From JAIEPX01 sp963725255 (GTDB taxonomy: Bacteria > Pseudomonadota > Gammaproteobacteria > JAIEPX01), in assembly GCA_963725255.1 (NCBI GenBank), contig CAVRXV010000009.1:62001-126000 (forward strand): 64,000 nucleotides of DNA, read 5' to 3'. The translations under genes and the position numbers were made by a program. This document shows, piece by piece, positions 44,418 through 55,300 of the stretch. The notes beneath the pieces are model-generated. The model was not told the origin of the DNA and did no database searches. It saw only the letters and a list, made by a program, of their open reading frames with translations. Each line of letters starts with the position of its first letter. Position 1 is the first letter of the stretch.

Positions 44418-44803
44418 TTGCTTTTTCTCACTGTGCGAGATAATACGATCACTCCCACAAGCAAGAGTAATAGTGGACTAGCCCAAAGTATCCACGTTTG
44501 CTTTACCACCGAGGGTTCTAAAAGTACATATTCACCATAACGTCGAGTTAAATGTTGTTTAATTTCATCATTAGTTTTTTTTTGAATAATTAAGTGATAA
44601 ATTTCTGATCGTAAGTCAGCAGCAAAGGGCGCATTTGAATCCGAGATGGCTTGATTTTGACATACTAAACAGCGCACTTCCTGAGTCAATTTTGAAAATT
44701 GATTTTTTTGTGTGTTTGATTCAAAAGGATAAAGATCATCGCCTGCAATGATGGGTAAAATCCAAAAAACTAAAAATAAAGACAAATAAGCTTTCTTAAT
44801 CAC
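44414..44803 (-). CDS. ccmH: Cytochrome c maturation thiol oxidoreductase CcmH
   Basis: Membrane-anchored periplasmic reductant for the CXXCH of apocytochrome c. 129 residues: an N-terminal signal/anchor (KAYLSLFLVFWILPIIAG), the active motif VRCLVCQNQ in the family context, SDSNAPFAADLRSEIYHLI and a C-terminal membrane helix (WILWASPLLLLLVGVIVL). Overlaps ccmG and ccmI. Corresponds to the N-terminal half of E. coli CcmH, with ccmI as the separate second half. Confidence 0.93.
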   Translation of the reverse strand: MIKKAYLSLFLVFWILPIIAGDDLYPFESNTQKNQFSKLTQEVRCLVCQNQAISDSNAPFAADLRSEIYHLIIQKKTNDEIKQHLTRRYGEYVLLEPSVVKQTWILWASPLLLLLVGVIVLSRTVRKSK

Positions 44804-45347
44804 GATTTTTTCTCAACAATTTTATTCGAGGAACTATTTCTTGTGACCACACTCGATCATTAACTGGACCCGATATTTTATAGCGCACTATTCCATCTGC
44901 ATCGATTAAAAAAGTTTCGGGTGTGCCATAAACACCTAAATCCATTGCCAAACGCCCAGAATCATCTTCAATTATTTTTTTATACGGGTTTTGATGCTCT
45001 TTCAACCATGCTTGAGCTGAATATTGCGCATCTTTATATAACAACCCATACACAGGAATTTTTTCATTTCTGGCGGTATCGACCCAAAATGGATGTTCCG
45101 TTTTACACGTACTACACCAGGTTGCCCACACATGCAAAATCGAAATATGTCCTTTAAATACAGATCGATTCAACTTTTCAGAAGGATTTCCCAAGGAAGG
45201 CAAAGAAAACTCGGGCAACGGTTGATTTATTAATGCAGAAGGAATTTGCCTCGGATCTGTTCCTAATCCTTTCCAAAAGAATAATACTAATATCAGAAAC
45301 ACTATCAAGGGTATTGCGAAACGAGTGATTCGGAATAATGTGATCAT
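44796..45347 (-). CDS. ccmG: Thiol:disulfide interchange protein CcmG (DsbE)
   Basis: Periplasmic thioredoxin-like reductant of the Ccm system. One N-terminal helix (FAIPLIVFLILVLFFW), then a thioredoxin fold with VWATWCSTCKTEHPFW as active site and YGTPETFLIDADGIVRYK (cis-Pro loop). 183 residues. ATG 45347 is chosen: GAGGAG sits 6-8 nt upstream and it overlaps the ccmF stop as ATGA. A longer frame upstream is only read-through of ccmF. Confidence 0.94.
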   Translation of the reverse strand: MITLFRITRFAIPLIVFLILVLFFWKGLGTDPRQIPSALINQPLPEFSLPSLGNPSEKLNRSVFKGHISILHVWATWCSTCKTEHPFWVDTARNEKIPVYGLLYKDAQYSAQAWLKEHQNPYKKIIEDDSGRLAMDLGVYGTPETFLIDADGIVRYKISGPVNDRVWSQEIVPRIKLLRKNRD

Positions 45348-47275
45348 TGCGGTCTCCTCAAAACTCGAGCGCGAGCGTACGCTGCAAAAAGTCCACCTAA
45401 CATCATCATCACCCCACCAGCCCATATCCATCGAACAAAGGGTTTCACATAAAATCGAAATGACCAACTCTCTTTGTCTAAAGGTCGTCCCAAAACAACG
45501 TAAATATCGCGCCAGAATGTGGCGTAAATGGCGCTTTTGGGTTGGGCATTATCTTGCACAGGATAAAAACGAACTTCTGGTTTTAAAGTAATAATTTTTT
45601 TATCCAACTGTTTTATCGTGATATTTGCCTGAGTGGCTTCAAAATTGGGACCAGAATACTGCTGAATGCTGTCAAAAATAAACTGATATCCGCTAAGCGT
45701 CGTACTTTCTTTTTCTTTCAAGCGCACTTCTCTCTGCTCACCATAGGCCGTACTCAAAATAATGCCGAGTATGGTCACAGCGACTCCCACATGAGCTAAC
45801 GACATACCTAAATAACCGGGCGTTAATTTGCGTATTACTCGACCACCTATTGCATTGCGGACACTCCAACCTTGTAGTGTGGCCAACATTATCCACAGTG
45901 CCGCACTCACTCCAATGACCACTGTCAATGACCAGTGTCCTGTTATTAATTTTGGTAATAAAATACCGAGTGAAAGCGATAATAAAAATGTCCAGCGCAA
46001 ACGTTTCCACAACAGTGTCATATCATTTTGTTGCCAATGAAAAAGAGGCCCTATTCCTACGAGAAAAAGGAGTGGAATCAGCATTGGCCATAAAACGGTA
46101 TTAAAATACGGGGGACCGACTGATAATTTTCCTAAACCTAACGCATCAATGATTAGTGGATACACAGTTCCTAATAAAATGGTCAGTACGATTGAAGTGA
46201 GTAAAATATTGCCTGATAAAATTAAGGTTTCTCGTGACCATAAGGTAAATGTGCCTTCATTCCGAATAGCCTGTCCACGCCATGCATACAACAATAATGA
46301 GCCACCAATGACGACGGCTAAAAATAATAAAATAAAACTTCCACGTGCACTATCAACGGCAAACGCATGAACAGAAACCAAAACACCTGAGCGCACTAAA
46401 AATGTTCCAATTAAACTGAAAGAAAATGCAGCAATTGCCAACAACGCCGTCCATGCTTTAAAAGTATTTCGCCGCGCAGACACCATCAAAGAATGAATTA
46501 AAGCTGTTCCTGCTATCCACGGCATGATCGAAGCATTTTCGACGGGATCCCAAAACCAAAAACCACCCCACCCTAATACTCGATAGGCCCACGCGCTGCC
46601 TAAAGTGACGCCTATCGTTAAAAAACTCCAGGCTAATAACGTCCATGGTCTAGTCCAGGCCGCCCAATTCGCATCAAGTCCTCCACGCCACAATGCCGCA
46701 ATAGCAAACGCAAATGCGACAGAAAATCCTACATAACCTAAATACAACATCGGTGGATGAGAAACTAAACCAGGATCTTGTAACAATGAATTAAGATCAC
46801 GGCCGTCCGTAGGAGGAATAGGTAATAGACGTTCAAACGGATTCGACGTCATTAATATCAACAAATAAAATCCAATGGCCACCAAAGCTAAAACAATTAA
46901 TACTCGCGCTAAAAAATCGAGAGGCAAAGATCGACTAAAAAACGCAACAGCGGCTGTCCAAGCACCTAATAACGTTACCCACAATAATAAAGAACCTTCA
47001 TGACTACCCCACACTGCACAAAATTGATAAATGTGTGGCAATTTACTGTTTGAATTCTGCGCAACGTACGCGACACTAAAATCATTAAGTAAAAAACTAG
47101 CCGCTAATGTTGCAAAACTAATCACAACAAATAAACATTGAGCATAGGCCGTTCGACGAGCAACGTTCAATAAATCTTCACGTTGAAAATACAACCCTAG
47201 ACTAGGCACAACAACTTGGACAATTGCAATCACCATCGCTAAAATTAATGCAAAATGTCCGATTTCTGGAATCAT
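45344..47275 (-). CDS. ccmF: Haem lyase subunit CcmF
   Basis: Core of the cytochrome c haem-ligation complex in the inner membrane. 643 residues, about 13-15 hydrophobic helices. The tryptophan-rich haem-handling motif GWGGFWFWDPVENASIMPWI is near residue 235, with flanking periplasmic His residues. The C-terminal periplasmic region and final helix (FVRWIWAGGVMMMLGGLFAAYARA) are present. Overlaps ccmE and ccmG. Confidence 0.96.
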   Translation of the reverse strand: MIPEIGHFALILAMVIAIVQVVVPSLGLYFQREDLLNVARRTAYAQCLFVVISFATLAASFLLNDFSVAYVAQNSNSKLPHIYQFCAVWGSHEGSLLLWVTLLGAWTAAVAFFSRSLPLDFLARVLIVLALVAIGFYLLILMTSNPFERLLPIPPTDGRDLNSLLQDPGLVSHPPMLYLGYVGFSVAFAFAIAALWRGGLDANWAAWTRPWTLLAWSFLTIGVTLGSAWAYRVLGWGGFWFWDPVENASIMPWIAGTALIHSLMVSARRNTFKAWTALLAIAAFSFSLIGTFLVRSGVLVSVHAFAVDSARGSFILLFLAVVIGGSLLLYAWRGQAIRNEGTFTLWSRETLILSGNILLTSIVLTILLGTVYPLIIDALGLGKLSVGPPYFNTVLWPMLIPLLFLVGIGPLFHWQQNDMTLLWKRLRWTFLLSLSLGILLPKLITGHWSLTVVIGVSAALWIMLATLQGWSVRNAIGGRVIRKLTPGYLGMSLAHVGVAVTILGIILSTAYGEQREVRLKEKESTTLSGYQFIFDSIQQYSGPNFEATQANITIKQLDKKIITLKPEVRFYPVQDNAQPKSAIYATFWRDIYVVLGRPLDKESWSFRFYVKPFVRWIWAGGVMMMLGGLFAAYARARVLRRPQ

Positions 47276-47694
47276 ATTTTGCCTTCAGCTTTTTTAATTG
47301 CAGGGGGTCTATAATTTTCATCATGTTTTGCGAGGACCTGATTGGCGACAAAATCACCTTTAACATTTAAATGCCCTTGCACCACTAATCCCTGCCCTTC
47401 GCGAAATAATGCTGGTAAAATTCCATCATAATGCACCCAAACTGATTTAGAATAATCCGTCAATTGAAAATGCACACCTAATCCTGTTTTATCGTGACTC
47501 ACTGACCCTTTTTCTACCATACCTCCCATCCGAAATTGAGGTAATTTTTGCATGGCGACAGGATCAACTTGGCTCGGTGTAAAATATAAATTGATATTTG
47601 ATCGTAATGCATATAGTACTAAACCTGCCGCCACTGAGAGTCCAAACAGCATAATTCCCACTGTAATTAGCCGACGTTTACGCTGCGGTTTCAT
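47272..47694 (-). CDS. ccmE: Haem chaperone CcmE
   Basis: Periplasmic carrier that binds haem covalently and delivers it to CcmF. 140 residues: N-terminal anchor (LITVGIMLFGLSVAAGLVLYAL), OB fold (FRMGGMVEKGSVSH, VHYDGILPALFREGQGLVVQG), and the haem-binding VLAKHDENYRPP near the C-terminus. The ATG at 47694 is taken; a TTG one codon earlier is possible. It overlaps the 3' end of ccmD by 17 bp and ccmF by 4 bp. Confidence 0.95.
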   Translation of the reverse strand: MKPQRKRRLITVGIMLFGLSVAAGLVLYALRSNINLYFTPSQVDPVAMQKLPQFRMGGMVEKGSVSHDKTGLGVHFQLTDYSKSVWVHYDGILPALFREGQGLVVQGHLNVKGDFVANQVLAKHDENYRPPAIKKAEGKI

Positions 47695-47851
47695 CAATCA
47701 AAAAACTCTTTAGTAATAATTTTCGCTGTCTTCGGGTGATTAAAACGCCGGCAATAAAACTTACAAACAAAGCCCCGTAAGCTCCCCACACGTAGACTCC
47801 GTGACCACCCATTGTGAGAAATTCATACCACGATTGAAATGAAGAAGACAT
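47678..47851 (-). CDS. ccmD: Haem exporter protein CcmD
   Basis: Small membrane protein needed to release holo-CcmE from CcmC. 57 residues: MSSSFQSWYEFLTMGGHGVY with the typical GGHGxYVW motif, one helix (VWGAYGALFVSFIAGVLI), and a basic tail (TRRQRKLL). Position between ccmC and ccmE, length and motif all fit. Confidence 0.93.
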   Translation of the reverse strand: MSSSFQSWYEFLTMGGHGVYVWGAYGALFVSFIAGVLITRRQRKLLLKSFLIDETAA

Positions 47852-47889
47852 CACTAATACTCCAAAATTATTTTCTTTAACACTACTCT

Positions 47890-48612
47890 TTAACCTTTAA
47901 GTACCTGTCCAACCCAATGAGCGTGACGTTCACGCCTGAGTAATTCATTTCGTACACTCATCAACAATACTGCTGCAAAATACGAACAAAATGCAATAAT
48001 CATTGCTAACAACGGATATAACATGCTGGGTGCGATCGACGGTGATCCTAGTTTTAACAACGTTGATTGTTGATGCAACGTATTCCACCAATACACTGAA
48101 TAATGAATGATCGGCAAATCGATAACACCGACTAATAAAAGAATACTCGTCGCTTTTGAGGCGCGATCTTGATCAGGAATCGCTGAACGTAAACCTATCA
48201 CACCAAAATAGAGAAAGAGTAAAATTAATTCGGATGTTAAACGCGCGTCCCAAATCCACCACGTACCCCACATGGGTTTACCCCATAGCGCGCCCGTTAG
48301 CAAAGCTAATCCAGTAAATAATGCACCCAACGGTGCACTCACGGCAGCTATCACATCGGCTATTTTAATCTTCCAAACCAAATAAACCAGTGCACATCCT
48401 GCCATCAGACAATAAACACCCAATGACAACATCGCCGCTGGTACATGCACAAACATGATCCTATACCCGTGGCCTTGCTGATAATCCCCAGGCGCCAACC
48501 ATAGGCCATCGAATACTCCGAAGATAAAAGCCGCGGCAAAGACTATCCACAACCAAGGTAGGCAGTATCCACTGATTCGGTAAAACTCTCGGGGAGATGC
48601 TAATTGCTTCAC
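47890..48612 (-). CDS. ccmC: Haem delivery protein CcmC
   Basis: Inner-membrane protein that presents haem to CcmE. 240 residues, six helices. LAPGDYQQGHGYRIMFVHVPAA and the tryptophan-rich PMWGTWWIWDARLTSELILLFLYFG are diagnostic. I chose GTG 48612 (GAAGAGATTAGA upstream) because the product then aligns with E. coli CcmC from its N-terminus. The longer frame to 48729 adds MSLRAKRGNPEG, which is translation of a dispersed intergenic repeat. ccmB, normally adjacent, is 12.9 kb away. Confidence 0.93.
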   Translation of the reverse strand: MKQLASPREFYRISGYCLPWLWIVFAAAFIFGVFDGLWLAPGDYQQGHGYRIMFVHVPAAMLSLGVYCLMAGCALVYLVWKIKIADVIAAVSAPLGALFTGLALLTGALWGKPMWGTWWIWDARLTSELILLFLYFGVIGLRSAIPDQDRASKATSILLLVGVIDLPIIHYSVYWWNTLHQQSTLLKLGSPSIAPSMLYPLLAMIIAFCSYFAAVLLMSVRNELLRRERHAHWVGQVLKG

Positions 48613-48689
48613 TCTAATCTCTTCTAACACCGTGAAAGCATTGATTTTGCCATAAATTAGCCCTAGAGGTAAGGGGGGAAGGAAAACTC

Positions 48690-48727
48690 CCAGCCCTTCT
48701 GGATTGCCACGCTTCGCTCGCAATGAC
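48690..48727. repeat. Dispersed repeat of the CATTGCGAGCGAAGCGTGGC type
   Basis: Minus strand reads GTCATTGCGAGCGAAGCGTG then GCAATCCAGAAGGGCTGG. This is a well-known intergenic repeat in Legionella, Coxiella, Rickettsia and other genomes; when wrongly translated it gives MSLRAKRGNPEG. It lies just upstream of ccmC at the edge of the 12.9-kb insertion. Confidence 0.75.
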
Positions 48728-48746
48728 AAATACTGAGATTGGGCAA

Positions 48747-48850
48747 TATGGGGTCAGGTCTAACATTGAACCTAGATTCTGCAGTTGGGAGGTCTTTTAG
48801 ACCTGAATCCTAAATGATGAGCTGGTTTCAATGTTAGATCTGACCCCATA
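48747..48850. repeat. Inverted-repeat element of the GGGGTCAG family
   Basis: TATGGGGTCAGGTCTAACAT continuing TGAACC (48747-48772) pairs with 48824-48850 with one substitution and one extra base, around a 51-bp loop. It lies between ccmC and the DUF378 terminator, at the ccmC-side edge of the inserted block. Confidence 0.75.
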
Positions 48851-48853
48851 AAA

Positions 48854-48883
48854 AGGGGCTCCGTCCAGCAGATCGGAGCCCCT
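48854..48883 (-). terminator. Rho-independent terminator of the DUF378 gene
   Basis: On the minus strand AGGGGCTCCG-loop-CGGAGCCCCT is followed by TTTTTAT: a perfect 10-bp GC-rich stem with a 10-base loop and a T run, 60 bp after the DUF378 stop. Confidence 0.85.
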
Positions 48884-48946
48884 GTCGCATTTCCATGCTA
48901 TTTTAATAGGCTGTCCATAATTTCTCTCCCTCTCTCATAATGAAAC

Positions 48947-49156
48947 TCATTCCGTGTGTTTCATAAAGAACTTCTTAATAATCAAAATAATTGCAGATAC
49001 ACCTACAGCAATGTAGATACCTCTTGTAATCATACCAGCCCCAAACAAGGTCTCGACCAAGTTATAATGAAAAGCACCGACTAAACCCCAATTTAGACCA
49101 CCTACAATTAGCAAGATTACCGCAATAGTTATGACGACTTTAATGACGCTACGCAT
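48947..49156 (-). CDS. DUF378 family small membrane protein
   Basis: 69 residues with two membrane helices; IAVILLIVGGLNWGLVGAF followed by ETLFGAG and IYIAVGVSAIILII is the DUF378 pattern. Function unknown. ATG 49156 is chosen because AGGAGGTG lies 6-8 nt upstream. It has its own strong terminator. It is downstream of the giant gene on the same strand but 206 bp away, so likely independently transcribed. Confidence 0.85.
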   Translation of the reverse strand: MRSVIKVVITIAVILLIVGGLNWGLVGAFHYNLVETLFGAGMITRGIYIAVGVSAIILIIKKFFMKHTE

Positions 49157-49362
49157 ATACAACACCTCCTACTATAATTTTAGTACATATTTGTGGATTT
49201 ACAAGTCGATATAGCGTGATTTAATGACGATAAATGCTTAATTTAATTATATTTGTCGGTTTATTTATTATCTTATTTGATCAAATGCCGAGGGGGTAAT
49301 TAGCCAGGGCAAAAGCCATACTTAAACACCATTACTTTATAGTGTCATAATTATGGCGTTAA

Positions 49363-52300
49363 CTACTTAAGTTGAGACTGCAGAGAAACTGCAACTTTAG
49401 ATTCTTCAGATTTCTGATCAATTTCTTTTCTCATCCTCTCAAACATTTTTCGAGGATTATAATTAGCCGGATCTCGCTTACATGCTTCTTTGAATTTTTC
49501 TAATACAAATTCTGGTTTTTCGCTCTTAGTTTCATTTAATATCGCCATCCACTCTTCATCGGTGTAATCACTCGCTTGGATATAATGAAATCGATTCATC
49601 AACGCCAACGAGATTACTTCCCCTGGATTTTGCGAAGCCATCACAAATCCGTTAGGATTTACCTCAAATTGCTCTCCTACCACCTCATGTATTAAGGCAA
49701 CCAGATCAGGATCTTCCGGTAATTCTCCTTCCATGAGCGCTATCAATAATTTTTCGATTCGCGTATCGATTTCATCTAAAATAATTTTCGATCCATCACA
49801 TAACGCTCTAATCACTAAACGCGCTGCTTCATCGCCTTCATCCAATGAGATCTCATAGTATCGTTTTAATGGATCAGGATGATCTTTACTATAACCCTGT
49901 TGTTCTAGTTCTAATATAGCTTTATATAAACTTGATTTTCCAATACCTGAAGGACCTTCCAGTAATATTCCTCGACGATAAGTACTGTTTTTATCTGCCG
50001 CAAGCGCACAAACCGCGAGATCTTCTTCTATAATTTCCACTAGTGAAAATTTCGTTGAAGGAATAAATAAATTACCGACTTTCGTGACCTGAGATTGTCC
50101 GTCTTGACTTTTCCATCCGATAGCTTCTTGATAGGCTTTTCGCTGTTGTAAATCACGAATCATAAATCCAAACTCATGCCATTGTGCTCGCTTCACAGCT
50201 TCATCTAAATTTCCAGTTGATTTTACTGCAACAATAAATCGCTGTACTAACGATCTTAAATCTCGTAATGAAATCTCACAATGGGGTTCGTAATCTTTAA
50301 CATGATAAAATGACCAAAGTAATTTTTCAGAGATGTGATCTGCATCAGCTTGGTTCAAATTGAGTTCCAACAATTTAGGGTCAATGATATTTTTTCTCAA
50401 CCATTTTTCATGAGGCATCTCAAATAAAACGGTTTCAGCATATTCTTGAATAAAAGCATGAAAAAAACGATTCGCATACGTTTCAGGATTTCCACTACCC
50501 ACGACTTTAAGCTGCGGTGTACTCTTATAATATTTACCTCTATAGTGAACAGGCTCTTTCGGACCTCTAAAAAATCCTTTAAACACATCCAAAGTACCTG
50601 GCTCTTCCATATTCACTTCATCGGGATTATTCACAATGGGTTTATCATTCACCGGTTGTGCCGATAAACAAGCTTCCAGTTGCATAAGACCTTTAAAATA
50701 ATGGCCCTCAGGCAATTGTGAACGCAACTCTCGTGTTTGATACGATTTACCGGTTCCTGGTGTGCTTTTCAAGAAAATCGCGCGTGTATTTGGATTATCA
50801 AATAAGGCCTGCAATTGCTGTGTAGGTTTATGCTCATTGCCAAGAGACACAACGTTCTCTTTAATTACGTCACTCTGTAGCAAGTTAAATAATTTTTCGA
50901 TAAGTACACTATCGGTTAATTGTGGTTTTCCGTTTTTGTATTGAACACTTTTTTCTAAAGAATCCCCGAGTAATTCTCGAAGGATTTGACCGTAACAACA
51001 ATTCAATGCTTTCCAAACATGATTCGCTAACTCTTCTTTTGTTTCGATCTTTTTAGCTTTTCTTAATCGAGTCCATTTTACACTATGAACCTGCTTATCA
51101 CTTCTTTTGGGTGCAAATAAAATTTTTGCGATCACAGACAAGAAGGCAAAATTATCCGAATTTTTCGGATAATCATAATGAAATAATCCTTTGATAGGAT
51201 TTTCTGGATGAACTGATTGTAGACTTTCATCATTTAATCGCCTAATCATAGATGTGAGTCGACGATACGTTAACGCAGGAACAGGCGGTTGACCAAGTCC
51301 TCGGTGACTCAATTGGCTTGCACAGTCAAAAAGGAATTTAATTTTATTAGCCAACTCATGATCTTGAGGGGGCAACAATTCTGCGTAGTCTTTAAAATGA
51401 TACTGCTGTACTTGTATTTGCTGATACGGATATTGCTCTTGATACTCAAAAGGCATCACACAAATGAGCTGTCCTTTAAGCTCAACCGATTTTCCATTTT
51501 GATTAAATCGTGCAAAATCGGGATATAAAAATGGCAGCAGTTGTTGATAAAGCAATAAGCTCATCGCGCCATTTAAAATAATGGTTTTTCCTTTAATCAG
51601 ATCATTCATCACAACAAAGGGCTCGTACTCAAACTCAATTTTTCCGTGTTCATCACGCCGATCATCAAGTTTGGCCATCAATTCCTGATAACTCATTTGA
51701 GGGTTCACATCGACAATAATGGCTTTGGGTAAAAGTTCCGCTTTTAACTGATTGACATAGAGATCCGGATCGTTAGAAAAAACTAGCCTGCTCGTTTCTG
51801 TAAGCGCATTCTGCTCACCATTGTAAATCGCGACCCCTTCGATTTCACCGCCGGGTAATAACGTAAAAGTGAGGGGTCTCTGAGGAAATTCCTGATATCG
51901 ATCTAATAATTCTGTCCATTCTTCTCGCGTAATTCTTTCTGTAATATAAAATTGATTTTCTTCGGTGGCAAACCACGGTAACGTTTCCGTGCGCATTCTT
52001 TTTTCTATATCAACCACTTCTCGATGAAAACACTCGAATAAATTATTCGCGTTGCAAAAAACGCCTAAAGGTGATTGATCATCCGGTCTAGATTTAACGG
52101 TGATATTATCATTCTTCAGAGCATGCTCTTTTTTCACTGTTTGAATCACACAAGAATCTGGCAGTTCAAGAAATTGAGCATTGATATAAATTCGTCTCTC
52201 TGCTTGTAATCGATTTAAAAAAGTATTGAAATTTTGAGTATCAGGGCAATTTAAGAGCCGTAAATTTTTCTTTTCATTTTTGGCTTTTACTAACGCGCCA

Positions 52301-55300
52301 TTCTCACGCACCTGATAGCCATTCTCATCCACGACGATTTCTCCAAATAATCGCTCACGCCAATTTGGCATTTCGTATAAATCAACCTCAATAGTGTCTT
52401 GGCTAGCAATATTTGACTCAACAGAAATTAATTGTGGTTTATACGATTGGCTCAACAAAAATGGGGTCGTTCGAGAGAAAAAGGCTCTAGGTCCGTTTCT
52501 AAACTTATCCTGAATAAGACTGATTATTTTAAGAGAAGCACAGACTGGATGCCCCATCAAGTTTCCTTTGGGCTCCAGCATGGACATATAACTCTTTTTT
52601 TGCCGCTTCGTAAAATCAGTCCAATTAATAACAACAATACCGCCAGTTCTAAGTAATTCTCTCAAAGGCCCTTCTACAAAACCTCTATTTCCATCGGCTA
52701 TTTTCACAGACTTCACATAACGTCTGAGATCAGAGGGATTATGGACGTATAGAATATTTGTAGGCCAATTTAAATTTTGGCTATTTAATATTTCAGATCG
52801 TATGCCTGCAAATACTTTTATAGGATCTAAATTATTCGGTAAACGTAATAACGGAGCATGCGCCGCTTCTTTCGAGAGCAACGGTACTATTGACGTGAGT
52901 ATTTTTACCGCAGGAAAAGGATCAGTGGCTTCACGGGCTTTTTCTTCGGCAAGTCTTCTGACTTCAACTTCTGCGGCTTCTCTCGCTTTTCTTTCTTCCT
53001 CTTGGCGCTCCTTCTCAACTGCCTCTGCTTTAAGTCTTGCTTCTTCACGTGCTCTTGTTTCAGCTAGCTCTTGTGCTTTTCTTTCTTCCTCTAGGCGTTC
53101 CTTCTCAGCTACTTCTGCTGCAAGCCTTGCTTCTTCTTCACGTGCTCTTGCTTCAGCTTCTTCTCGCACTATTCTTTCTGCCTCTAGACGTTCTTTCTCA
53201 GCTACTTCTGCTGCAAGCCTTGCTTCTTCTTCACGTGCTCTTGCTTCAGCTTCTTCTCGCGCTTTATTTTCTGCCTCTAGACGTTCCTTCTCAGCTGCTT
53301 CTGCTGCAAGTCTTGCTTGTTCTTCACATGCTCTTGTGTCAGCTAGTTCTTGTGCTTTTCTTTCTTCCTCTAGGCGTTCCTTCTCAGCTGCTTCTGCTGC
53401 AAGTCTTGCTTGTTCTTCACGTGCTCTTGTGTCAGCTAGTTCTTGTGCTTTTCTTTCTTCCTCTAGGCGTTCCTTCTCAGCTACTGCTGCTTTAAGCCTA
53501 GCCTCCTCTTCACGCACTCTTGCTTCAGTTTCTTCTCGCACTTTTCTTTCGGCTTCTTGACGTTCTTTCTCGGCTGCTTCTGCTTTAAGCCTTGCTTCAG
53601 CTTCTTTTGCTGATACTGCTGAACTCAATGTATTATCATCAAGCTCCTGTTTATCCTTGGGTGTTTCTGAAGCAGCCCCACTCCCAGCACTATTATCCTG
53701 TTCAGGCGCGCGCTCCGAAATCAATTTAATAAACGGATTTACAGGCTCTGGAGCAAGTGCCGCAGATTTTTTCACTAAATCTAAAACTACTCCACCACCA
53801 CTACACACACCATAACGTACAAATCCCGATTTAGTATAAAAAAGAAACTCTCCAAACATATGCTTACGACTAGAAAACATCGTGAATGGAATATTTAAAT
53901 AATGACATAGGAGCATAAATACTTCGGTGCGATGTCTACAAACACCGCTAGAATTTTTTATTTGATATAGAATGATATCCAGTGTAAGAGCAGATTCGTT
54001 GTTGGGAGTCTCTTCTTGATTAAAATTTCTGCAAAATTCAAATATACACGATAACTTTTCTTTAAGCGGTACATCGGGTCTGTTCAAGAGTCGCAATTCA
54101 TCCACGCCTTCAATCACATCTCTTAATAGTATGATTAAATCAGCTTTTAAAAGAGGTCGTTGCGAAAGGCATATTTTCAGGTCATTGTTAATATTTTCTA
54201 ATAAGTAATTTTCTTGAATATCAAATCGATACGCTATTTGTACATGTTTTGTTGACTTACCTGATTTTAATGCAACACTCACCTTACGTTCAACAGGATC
54301 TAATATCAAATCTAAATCCTTTGCTTCATTACAGAAAACAACGAGTTGATCAGGAGGATATAAAATGGGTGTAGTAACCAATGTGATCTCTTGATCTGGT
54401 TTGATTTCAAAATCAGCGTAAGACATTGCCCAATTCGGATGTTGATTCACATAGCGTTTTAAATCATGAAGAGTATTATTCTCGAGATGATAGCAGTGTT
54501 GATATTTAACCAAAGGAATTCTTCGAGCATCTTTAGGCTGGTAACAAAAAGAAAGAGTACGCCGGCTAACATCACATACTATAGTATTATATGCAGAAAA
54601 ACGAAAATAATTATTAATTAATAAACCTCGTTTATCATAGACCATTAAGAAATTATCTTTTTCATCACCAGCACTTTTTTGACTATTTTCATGATAATGC
54701 GTAACAAAACCAGTTTGAGAGTCAGGTGAATAAACTGTAGAACCCTCAATTCTCATTGTATTATATTTGTGTCTATTCGTTCCTTGAGCATCTTCATATT
54801 CATCATTATCTTTAAGTACCTCATCAGCATAGTCCTGGAAAGACCGCCATCGTTTTTCTTCCTTTTCTCGATTTTCTTCTTTTTCAACTTGTTTTTTTCT
54901 AAGTAAAGTTAGTGTAGATAGTAAAGGTAAAGTAATTTGCTGTGGTTCTATAGCAGTAGAAATGCCTGTACTGTGCTGAGAATTTCCTCCTAGTAATGAC
55001 TGAACATTATGGTCAATTATAGGATAGAGCTGTGAAAGATGACCAGCATACTCTGCCTGTATTAATTTACAATTTACAATTTTGACTTCTTCAAGGGTTT
55101 TTAAATGATCATCTAAATTAGGCATTCTAAGCATTGGGTTTGCTATGAGTTGAATGGATCTAATCGATTTAGGCAAATCAGTGATTGCTGTAATGCCTTT
55201 CGTTTGTGTAATTATTAATTTTCTTAGTTTAGTAAACGCTTTAAAAGATATTTCTCCAAAGACCGTATTATTAGATGCTATATTAATACTCGTAATTTTA

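Noticed and set aside
48613..48729. N-terminal extension of CcmC beginning MSLRAKRGNPEG
   Set aside because: These residues are translation of a dispersed intergenic repeat; the GTG at 48612 aligns with known CcmC starts.
52802..53560. Long plus-strand Ser/Ala-rich reading frame (252 codons)
   Set aside because: It is the antisense of the coiled-coil repeats of the giant gene; the Ser/Leu/Ala bias is explained by reverse complement of Glu/Ala/Arg codons and there is no ribosome binding site.
52930..53620. CRISPR-like array
   Set aside because: The repeats are contiguous 93-bp coding units with no spacers and no cas genes in the window.
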